Shown here piece after piece: positions 57,485 through 64,000 of a stretch of 64,000 nt of DNA; the first letter of the stretch is position 1; each line of letters begins with the position of its first letter. Source of the DNA: Nocardiopsis mwathae (lineage in GTDB: Bacteria > Actinomycetota > Actinomycetes > Streptosporangiales > Streptosporangiaceae); contig NZ_JACHDS010000001.1 in NCBI RefSeq assembly GCF_014201195.1, positions 4,898,001 through 4,962,000 on the forward strand. The letters run 5' to 3'. Under the pieces are notes generated by a model. It did no database searches, was not told the origin of the DNA, and saw only the letters and a list, made by a program, of their open reading frames with translations. The translations under genes were made by a program, and so were the position numbers.

Positions 57485-58750
57485 ATGAAGTCCTCCGAGA
57501 CAACACGCACGCCTTACGCCCTGCTGCTCGCAGTGCTGTGCTCCCTCAACGCCGGAGGGCTGTTCGCCTCCGACATCAACTTGCCAGGGGTGCCGGCCAC
57601 CGCGCACGCCTTGGACACTCCGGTCGCGTCGGTGCAATGGACGTTCAGCGCCTTCATGATCGGTATCGCGATCTCACAGGCGGTCTACGGGCCGATCTCG
57701 GACGCCTACGGGCGCAAGCGTGTCATCGTCTCAGGACTCGGCCTGTTCGTCCTGGCCTCACTGGTGTGCGCGGCGGCGCCGACTGTCGAGGTCTTCGCCG
57801 CGGGGCGGCTGTTGCAGGCCCTCGGCGCCGGATCCGGCATGGTCCTCGGTCGGGCGGTGATCAGTGATCTCTACGACGAGAAGGACGCGGCGCGAATGTT
57901 CGCCACGGTCATGCCGATCGTGGGCGTCTCCCCGTCCATCGCCCCCCTCATCGGTGGCTACCTGACCACGTACGTGTCCTGGCGCGCTCCGTTCCTGGTC
58001 ACCGCACTGATCGGGTTGGCAACGCTGGTCGTCATGGCGCGCTCGATCCCCGAAAGCCTGCCGCCGGAACGCCGTAGCAGGCACCTGGGCGCCACGCTCC
58101 GGGGCTACCCCAGGCTGCTGGCCCAGCCCTTGTTCTGGGCCTACACCATGAACCTGGCAGTTGCCTACGGTGGCTACTTCGGGTACCTCGCCGCCTCGCC
58201 CCTGGTCTTCGAACGAATGGGTCTCGCCACCGAAACCACCAGCTACTGCTACATCACCGTCTCGATCGCCTACGTGGTGGGGAACCTCTCCTCGCGCAGG
58301 CTCGTCCGCACCCGACCCATCAACCAGTTGCTGTGGCTTGGTCACGGATTCTTCTTCGCCGGCGCACTGATGATGCTGGGCCTGGGCATCGCGGGAGTCG
58401 GCGCACCCTGGGGTCTGCTGGTGCTGGTCTTCATGCCGGTGATGACCTTCGGCAACGGGTTCCTGCTCCCGCTGTCGATGAGTGCGGGCGTAACTGCTTT
58501 CCGCACGGCGGCGGGCTCGGCCTCTGGGCTGATGGGAGCATTGCAACTCCTGGGTGCATCGCTGGGGATCTACCTCTCCAGCCTGCTGCCGGCCGGCGAC
58601 CTGTTCGCTCTGGGCTGGTTCGTGGTGGGAGCCTCGCTCGTGGGAATCGCGGCCTTTGCGGTGTTCCTCTCGCAAGCCGCACAACGGGCCACTACGCAAC
58701 CAACCGGAGGAGAGCCAACGCACACCATTGCCCCCAGAGGGGATCAGTAG
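57485..58750 (+). CDS. MFS transporter, Bcr/CflA type
   Basis: This roughly 421-residue protein has twelve transmembrane helices. It contains the loop 2-3 motif GPISDAYGRKRVIVSGL and the LQALGAGSGMVLGRAVISDL segment typical of drug/H+ antiporters of the Bcr/CflA group. It would export a small molecule, either the pathway's product or a toxic intermediate, though import cannot be ruled out. ATG at 57485 and an upstream in-frame TTG are both possible starts. Confidence 0.87.
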   Translation: MKSSETTRTPYALLLAVLCSLNAGGLFASDINLPGVPATAHALDTPVASVQWTFSAFMIGIAISQAVYGPISDAYGRKRVIVSGLGLFVLASLVCAAAPTVEVFAAGRLLQALGAGSGMVLGRAVISDLYDEKDAARMFATVMPIVGVSPSIAPLIGGYLTTYVSWRAPFLVTALIGLATLVVMARSIPESLPPERRSRHLGATLRGYPRLLAQPLFWAYTMNLAVAYGGYFGYLAASPLVFERMGLATETTSYCYITVSIAYVVGNLSSRRLVRTRPINQLLWLGHGFFFAGALMMLGLGIAGVGAPWGLLVLVFMPVMTFGNGFLLPLSMSAGVTAFRTAAGSASGLMGALQLLGASLGIYLSSLLPAGDLFALGWFVVGASLVGIAAFAVFLSQAAQRATTQPTGGEPTHTIAPRGDQ

Positions 58751-58986
58751 GCGCTCCCAGCATCTCGACGCATGGAGTGACCGACATCATTCCAAGGTTT
58801 CGCAGTGAGCCAACGTACCCTGTACACAGGTCGTCGAAGAGCACAGTCATCTCCTGGTATGTTCTCGATCATGCGAACTCCCCACCCGGGGTTCCGGGTT
58901 TCGCTGCACGACTGAAAAGGCGGCGAGCGTCATTGGATGGCACTCCCGGCCAGTAGAGACAAGGTCGGAGAAAATGCGGGGATTCA

Positions 58987-59943
58987 GTGGAACTACGGCA
59001 GATCCAGTACTTCGTCGCCGTCGCTGAGCAGTTGCATTTCGGACGAGCGGCGGAACAGCTACACATAGGGCAGCCCACAGTCAGTCAACAGGTGCGTCGG
59101 TTGGAGCGCGAATTACGCACTCAGCTCTTCGATCGCTCCACCCGCACGGTCAGCCTCACCCCGGCCGGTCAGGCCCTGCTTCCCGAGGCTCGCGAACTGC
59201 TCACGGCCCTGGACTCCCTCACCGCCAAGGCTCAGCACCTGGCCGCCTCTGATACGACCACTTTTCGTGTCGGAATCGGCTCTGCCGTAGGACAGCGCCT
59301 GGACGACTTCCTCGATGCGCTGACCACCGCCAGTAACGGCGCATGCTTCGAGTTCCAGACGCTTCCGGCACGTACTCGCCTGGAGCAGTTGCGCGCGGGG
59401 CGACTGGACGCGGCGTTCATCCGTGGTATCGACAGTGCCCCGGGTCTGCGGCTTCTCCCACTGTGGTGCGACCCCATGGTGGTCGCACTACCGGCATCAC
59501 ACCCCCGGGCCGCCGAGTCCCGATTGGACTTGGCGGACCTGGCCGAGCTGCCACTGCTTGTGGCCTCCCGCACTGCGAACCCGGTGCTTTTCGAAACCGT
59601 GACCGCAGCCTGTCGCAAGGCGGGTTTCGAGCCGACCGTTGGTCCTCCCTCAACCGGGTTACAGGACACCCTGGCCGGAATCAGCGCCGGCACACCGGGC
59701 TGGACCCCGATCTACCCGACAGCGGTCAACGCGGTCTCCTCCCGTCGAGTGATGGTGCTCCCTCTCGACGGAGATCCCATCACGATTCGGATGTCTCTCG
59801 CACTTCGGGAAGATGCAGATCCCAACCTCATGGAATTGCTCGCCACGGCCAGTGCCCAACTCCGAGATACGATCGCGCGCGAGGGCGAGACGTGTGCTGA
59901 ATTGACACCAGAGGTTTCGGGCAGTAACGAAATACGCACCTGA
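58987..59943 (+). CDS. LysR-family transcriptional regulator
   Basis: This 318-residue regulator has an N-terminal winged helix (MELRQIQYFVAVAEQLHFGR, AAEQLHIGQPTVSQQVRRLE) and a C-terminal effector-binding domain (from about residue 90, FRVGIGSAVGQRL). It is the only regulator next to the aldolase operon and MFS gene, so it is their likely controller. It is on the same strand as MFS with a gap of about 235 bases. Confidence 0.92.
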   Translation: MELRQIQYFVAVAEQLHFGRAAEQLHIGQPTVSQQVRRLERELRTQLFDRSTRTVSLTPAGQALLPEARELLTALDSLTAKAQHLAASDTTTFRVGIGSAVGQRLDDFLDALTTASNGACFEFQTLPARTRLEQLRAGRLDAAFIRGIDSAPGLRLLPLWCDPMVVALPASHPRAAESRLDLADLAELPLLVASRTANPVLFETVTAACRKAGFEPTVGPPSTGLQDTLAGISAGTPGWTPIYPTAVNAVSSRRVMVLPLDGDPITIRMSLALREDADPNLMELLATASAQLRDTIAREGETCAELTPEVSGSNEIRT

Positions 59944-60220
59944 CGGAGTCCAGGGCCATCAGCGCCGGTCGCTAAGGGAATGACCACTTCCCATCCGATT
60001 ATTGTGCGTCTTTGTGTGATTTTCCAATCTCGCCTGTCGGCTCACACCGTGAGCCCCGCCGCCGCAGATCGTCCTCTCGCCCCAAGCCTGCACGACGTGT
60101 CAACGGGCATGCGGCTCTACCCGCGATGCCAACCACAGGCGACGCAATGTAAGTTGTATATGACACAGCGATACAGGTAGTCGGCTACTGTTGTCCAGGT
60201 AGTGGATCACGGGTAGCGAG

Positions 60221-60652
60221 GTGGTGAGCGTGGCTGACAGCATGACCGACGAGCAGGACACGTTCGCCGCTCGGCTGCAGAGGTTGTTTCACGTGGTCCC
60301 GCGCCCGCCCGAGAAGGGTGGCGGTAGCTACTCGGTGGCCGAGGTCGCATCCGGTGTCGGCGTCAGCCGACAGCACCTCTACGACCTGTTGTCCGGTAAG
60401 AAGCAGCGGCCCGCGTGGGAGCTGGTCAACAACATCGCGAATTTCTTCGGCGTCTCGGTGGTCTACTTCGGCGACGACACAGCAGCAGAAGAGTACGCAC
60501 AACAGTTGGAACTGCTGGTTGCCCTTGGCAAGTCAGACGTCAAGGATATAGCACTGCGCCTGGGGCAGCTGTCTCCCCAGCACCGTGGGCTACTGATGAA
60601 CATGATGGAGCAGCTTCAGTCCCTGGAACAGGACGATGCTGATCAGGATTGA
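60221..60652 (+). CDS. XRE-family regulator (EspR-like)
   Basis: This 143-residue protein has a helix-turn-helix (YSVAEVASGVGVSRQHLYDL, LLSGKKQRP) followed by PAWELVNNIANFFGVSVVYF. A helical C-terminal dimerisation part follows. The arrangement resembles EspR and the XRE proteins found beside ImmA/IrrE peptidases. Upstream direct repeats CAGGTAGT (60174 and 60196) may be its operator. It is convergent with the membrane-protein gene. Start among several GTG codons is uncertain. Confidence 0.85.
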   Translation: MVSVADSMTDEQDTFAARLQRLFHVVPRPPEKGGGSYSVAEVASGVGVSRQHLYDLLSGKKQRPAWELVNNIANFFGVSVVYFGDDTAAEEYAQQLELLVALGKSDVKDIALRLGQLSPQHRGLLMNMMEQLQSLEQDDADQD

Positions 60653-60736
60653 ATCGGATTCACAGCAATGAGGACAGCCAGCACCAGAAAACGCAGTTTG
60701 CTTTCGTTATTCAGATCAGGCGGACCTGCTGACCTC

Positions 60737-61882
60737 CTATACGGCACTGTTTCCGACGCGATCAGAAAACTTCCTCCAGGCGCAGGCCAACGCAAGCAAT
60801 TCCTGAACATCTGCCTCCATCCCGGAGACCGCCGGGGCGGCGATAACGGATGCCTCCGAAACGGGCCCCCGTCCCTCTGATCGGCGTACGATAGCATCCC
60901 GCACAAGCTCTGCTTGTCGGATAATCGTTTTGTCGTCGCCAAGGTCAGCAATGTAGGGGCTGAGCGATACAAGGCCATCGCGGCACTCGATGATCCTCCG
61001 ATAGTAACGGAACCGCATAGACCGGAAATGCAGCATCTCCCGCAAGGGGTGCACCGGAGGAAAGAGCGCGATTTCGGGAAATTGCGAGGACAGCGCCGAC
61101 CATAGCGGGCGCAATTTACGGTAGTCGCGGCGAGCCTCAAACCAGAGTCGTATTTTCACGACGAGTGTTCGCCCCCCGGGATATCCAATCCCGACAAAGA
61201 ATGCGATTATGCCAATCGCCAAGATGGGGGTTGTCCATGTTTCTGTACCAGGAATCGGATCGATGCCCAACAGAAGCCGTCCCGACGTAGAAACTACGCG
61301 TGGGATATGGGTACCGATACAGTTCACTGCCAGTCCCGCAGAGGCCAGACGGAGACTCAGACGAGCACGCGACCGGGTGTGGTCGGACGCGGTCCACGCG
61401 AGGTGAGCACCACGCGCCGTCGCATAGCTCATGTACAGATTCCCAAGCGCATAGAACGCCAGTAGTCCCGGAGTCTGGCCAGCGTCTTCATAATTCACGG
61501 CCCCAACGTCGGAATCGATCGAGGCGAATGTGCTGATCAGTGCGAGGCAGGTCAGTAGTGCAATGGCAACCTCGATCCAGCCATGTTTCGGCTTGGCGAC
61601 TGGAGAAACGGCAGACTGCAGCAAGACAATGAGCAACGCGAAGAAGAGCGTCAGAATTACATTCTGAATGAGCTTAGGCGACTGACCCGGAAATACCTCG
61701 GAAGATCCAGCCGCACCGACCATGAGTTGCGCCGATAGCGCCAGGAAAACCATGACAGTGCAAACTACGACGATCCGAAGCCAGTTATCGCGCGGAACGC
61801 GAACAAGCTGGACTAGTTTCCACATGGCAGCAAGGCCGGAAGCAGCCCACATAAGGAGATTCGGCAAAAACATCATAGCCAC
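60737..61882 (-). CDS. Multi-TM protein, MAB_1171c / DUF6545-like
   Basis: This 381-residue protein has about seven N-terminal transmembrane helices (LLMWAASGLAAMWKLVQL, IVVVCTVMVFLALSAQLMVG, VILTLFFALLIVLLQSAV and further). A cytosolic C-terminal domain follows with LRPLWSALSSQFPEIALFPP and FRYYRRIIECRDGLVSLSPY. This is the pattern of the actinobacterial MAB_1171c-type putative transporters. Function is unknown. Its start overlaps the ImmA/IrrE gene by ten bases, so the two are coupled. Codon use is less GC-rich than in the core genes. Confidence 0.82.
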   Translation of the reverse strand: MAMMFLPNLLMWAASGLAAMWKLVQLVRVPRDNWLRIVVVCTVMVFLALSAQLMVGAAGSSEVFPGQSPKLIQNVILTLFFALLIVLLQSAVSPVAKPKHGWIEVAIALLTCLALISTFASIDSDVGAVNYEDAGQTPGLLAFYALGNLYMSYATARGAHLAWTASDHTRSRARLSLRLASAGLAVNCIGTHIPRVVSTSGRLLLGIDPIPGTETWTTPILAIGIIAFFVGIGYPGGRTLVVKIRLWFEARRDYRKLRPLWSALSSQFPEIALFPPVHPLREMLHFRSMRFRYYRRIIECRDGLVSLSPYIADLGDDKTIIRQAELVRDAIVRRSEGRGPVSEASVIAAPAVSGMEADVQELLALACAWRKFSDRVGNSAV

Positions 61883-62415
61883 CCTTGGTGATCATCGAAT
61901 GCGGATCGAAGCCGTCGGGCGGAATGTGTCTTCCGATCCGGAGAGAACTTTAATCGTTCGAGCAGGGTCGACCACTCTTTTATGACTGTCGCTACCATCT
62001 CAGCTTCGCGCTCGTGCTCGGGGCCGTAGCCGTCTCGCATCAGTATGCGTCGAATCAACTCGGGAGGAAGGTCCGGAAACACCTGACTCCATAGGTCGGC
62101 GTCGTTTTTATTTCCACCGTGGCCACTTATGATATGGCCAATCTCATGCAGAATAATGTGATCTTGGTGGGCAGGCGTTGTTTCTTTTTGGTAATAGATA
62201 TGATCTGCCTGCGCTGTGCCTACCCACAACCCAAATGCTCCGGGCACCGGTAATGGGTGAGGAACAAGCTTGATCGGGCGTCCGCGATGCTCACCCAACC
62301 GCTCACATAGCACACGAACATCCAGGGGCGCATCGAGATCCAGTTGACGCAGAAGCTGTTTCACACCACGTCGAAGCTGAAGATCATTGCGCCAGCCTCT
62401 GGCATCACCTTTCAT
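61873..62415 (-). CDS. ImmA/IrrE-family metallopeptidase
   Basis: This 180-residue protein has the zinc motif HIILHEIGHIISGHGG (HExxH) and a downstream glutamate-containing helix (EHEREAEMVATVIKEW). Short members cleave an XRE-type repressor to trigger a response; the XRE protein at 60221-60652 is a candidate target. The C-terminal 30 residues are basic. It overlaps the hydrolase gene upstream by 11 bases and the multi-TM gene downstream by ten. Confidence 0.88.
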   Translation of the reverse strand: MKGDARGWRNDLQLRRGVKQLLRQLDLDAPLDVRVLCERLGEHRGRPIKLVPHPLPVPGAFGLWVGTAQADHIYYQKETTPAHQDHIILHEIGHIISGHGGNKNDADLWSQVFPDLPPELIRRILMRDGYGPEHEREAEMVATVIKEWSTLLERLKFSPDRKTHSARRLRSAFDDHQGWL

Positions 62416-63232
62416 CTGGCCCTGTCTCCATGAACAGACGCTTCAGCTCGACGGCAAGTGCCCATGGGTGACTGACGAGACTGTTGTGACCGCCTGGCAT
62501 TTCAACGAGGTCGTGATCCAGACGTCGGGCCAGCTTCTGCGCACAGCGGTACTCCCACCCGCCTCGTGACTCCACACCGCCGGTAGCAATGACCGTCGTG
62601 GTGTTCGCAGCGGCCACGATCTCATCCGCGCTCAAGGCCGAACGCCGCACCGCCGGAAAGTCCTGGGCGAAGAACCAGCGCAGGTTCTCGTCGATATCAC
62701 CGACCAGGGGACCCGAGCGCGCTCCCTCCTGCACCGAGTCCTGGCCACCGCCGGTCAGTGAGGCCATGTGGCCGATCGCCGCTCGGACGTCCACCGTCGC
62801 AGCAGCCGCGACCTTGTCCAGCTCTGCTTCACGCTCATGGTCCAGGACCAGAGAGGCCATCGGCGGCTCATGCGCTACCAGCATCGAGACCCGATCTGTG
62901 TGCCGAACCGCCAAGTGAAGTCCGATGAGCGCCCCGATACTCGCCCCGATCACTCGGGCCGGCTGTGTCGTCGCGGCCGACAGGACCAGCGCCGCGTCGT
63001 CAGCGTGGCGCGCCATAGTGATCGGGACAGCGCCTCCGTCCGTGCTTCTGGACAGGCCACGACGGTCATAGGAGATGACTTGGTTGTCCCGAGCGAGTTC
63101 GTCAGCGAGCTGTTCGGTCGCGCCCGCTTCACCCATGCCACCCTGGATGATCAAGACAGGTGGGCCCTCGCCGCGTGTCTCGTAGTAGAGCCGGGCTCCG
63201 TCGGCCTCGATGGTCCCCTGAAGCGCCCCCAC
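62405..63232 (-). CDS. Alpha/beta hydrolase
   Basis: This 275-residue hydrolase has an intact triad: nucleophile Ser in VIGASIGALIGLH, an acid in the late strand region around IVAAANTTTVIATGGVESRG, and the His in EMPGGHNSLVSHPW. LIIQGGMGEAG is the oxyanion HG-type loop. The substrate is unknown. It starts the operon with ImmA/IrrE and the multi-TM gene; whether it belongs to that module functionally is unclear. Confidence 0.87.
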   Translation of the reverse strand: MGALQGTIEADGARLYYETRGEGPPVLIIQGGMGEAGATEQLADELARDNQVISYDRRGLSRSTDGGAVPITMARHADDAALVLSAATTQPARVIGASIGALIGLHLAVRHTDRVSMLVAHEPPMASLVLDHEREAELDKVAAAATVDVRAAIGHMASLTGGGQDSVQEGARSGPLVGDIDENLRWFFAQDFPAVRRSALSADEIVAAANTTTVIATGGVESRGGWEYRCAQKLARRLDHDLVEMPGGHNSLVSHPWALAVELKRLFMETGPDER

Positions 63233-63839
63233 TGCCCCTCGCTTCCCTGGCCGAATTGGTGATCAACTTGCTGACCACGAATGACTGACGACGTGCCGAG
63301 GGTAGTCGGACGCGCAACCGTCCAAGAGCAGGATTGTCTGCACAGCCATTCAGGGACGCGATGCTCCGATGATGCTGCTTCGTCTCGGAAGGCGCCCGTG
63401 AGCACGGGTGTCGCGCGGCTTTCGACAACGCAGCGCGCTCCTGTTCAGAAGCCTGCGTGTGGCAACGTTCATATGCGACGGGGCTGCTCTGACCGACAGC
63501 CTGGTGTTCTCCCGCCTGTCACGAGTGCCGATCGACAGCCATGGCAAACAGGTGTCCGGACGTTGCTGATGAGCGTCACCGGCAGCCGAAACCGCAAACG
63601 ACATCGTCGAACCCCTGTACCAGGACCTGTGCCTGATCGATGTCCCGGACCACGAGGAGAGCCAGGACATCGGGGACATGCTCGCGCGAGCACGCCTCGC
63701 CGACGTCTGACTCATACGACGGTAGGTGTCAAATCAAGTGAGACAGCGGGCTGGTTACGGGATCTGTAGCGTCGCCTCGCGGCGTCTGGCCGGGCCGTTG
63801 CCTGAGACCGTGTTGCTCGTACTGCCGCCCGGCGTCCCA
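63233..63839. other. Gap with a possible coding remnant
   Basis: No intact gene is visible in 607 bases. At 63598-63709 on the plus strand, the frame ending LYQDLCLIDVPDHEESQDIG, then DMLARARLADV and a stop, looks protein-like but has no start codon, because a TGA closes the frame just upstream. It may be the end of a decayed gene. Confidence 0.35.
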
Positions 63840-64000
63840 TCAGTCGCCGTCGGGCTGCTTCACTAACTCATGCCTCCGCGAGACGAACGACCCCATGCCC
63901 GGTCTCGTGATCAGTAATCCCTCTTCTCTCAGCGCCCGCACGGCCTTCCGTGCCGTCATCCTGGCAACGCCGAACTCCTGCTCCAGCCGGACCTCGGACA
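63840..64000 (-). CDS. GntR-family regulator, C-terminal end of HTH (partial)
   Basis: The visible 52 codons read SEVRLEQEFGVARMTARKAV, then RALREEGLLITRPGMGSFVS and a short tail ending KQPDGD. This is the GntR winged-helix domain (recognition helix and the GxGxFV-like wing). The N-terminus lies beyond the window. The protein stops soon after the wing, so it is a short DNA-binding protein without a usual effector domain, or a truncated one. Confidence 0.82.
   Translation of the reverse strand, partial: SEVRLEQEFGVARMTARKAVRALREEGLLITRPGMGSFVSRRHELVKQPDGD

Noticed and set aside
60285-60296. parS-like TGTTTCACGTGG
   Set aside because: Only the first 11 bases of the 16-base parS palindrome match, and it lies inside the XRE gene, where it encodes the conserved LFHVV segment. 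Chance is the simpler explanation.

Overview
The window is high-GC actinobacterial DNA with many GTG starts, 4-bp stop/start overlaps between neighbouring genes, Bpa, FhaA/FhaB, CrgA, PASTA kinases and SARP regulators. The gene order tRNA-Leu - fhaA - fhaB - pstP - rodA - pbpA - pknA - pknB - crgA matches the origin-proximal division cluster of Streptomyces and Mycobacterium. A Nocardiopsis/Streptomonospora-like member of the Streptosporangiales is my best guess; this is an inference from gene content, not a database match.

1-9.8 kb is accessory. It opens with a pile of nested mobile elements: the 3' part of an IS21-family element (istA tail, istB) cuts off a group II intron, and the intron sits inside an IS481-type transposase gene that also carries an IS3-family fragment. 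Next come an NB-ARC SARP regulator, a fused ISL3/IS1380 remnant, an excisionase-like HTH protein, what looks like the 5' half of a tRNA-Ser, and an HNH endonuclease with an apparent phosphorothioate-DNA-binding domain.

10-19 kb holds accA (biotin carboxylase/BCCP) and a type II polyketide cluster on the minus strand. The cluster runs anthrone-oxygenase-like protein, SARP, TcmI-type cyclase, cupin, KS-alpha, CLF, ACP, aromatase/cyclase. The core order matches tcmIJKLMN; no ketoreductase, methyltransferase or export gene is present here.

19-34 kb is mostly core: a proline-rich MinD/EspI-like ATPase, a quinone oxidoreductase, bpa, serS, pheA, a DUF4446-like protein, a glycosyltransferase, a STAS / anti-sigma kinase / PAS-GAF histidine kinase group, a rhodanese, an SSI-like lipoprotein, tenA and tRNA-Leu(CAG). 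Several convergent gene pairs are separated by strong hairpins, two of which belong to one repeat family.

34-50.6 kb is the growth and division cluster. Unusually, the rodA-pbpA pair occurs twice, once on each side of pknA. A small DnaA-box cluster lies at the end of crgA. Rhomboid, cyclophilin and two envelope or hypothetical genes follow.

50.9-64 kb is accessory again. A tightly coupled minus-strand operon encodes an HMGL-type aldolase, an alpha/beta-hydrolase fold protein without a serine nucleophile, an isopropylmalate-dehydrogenase/CinA fusion, an RraA-type aldolase and a DUF6282-like metal-dependent hydrolase. Divergent from it are a 4-OT-type tautomerase, a Bcr/CflA-type MFS transporter and a LysR regulator. 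I read this as one uncharacterised pathway for a keto or hydroxy acid. After it lies an XRE / multi-TM (MAB_1171c-like) / ImmA-IrrE module with an alpha/beta hydrolase, and the window ends inside a GntR regulator.
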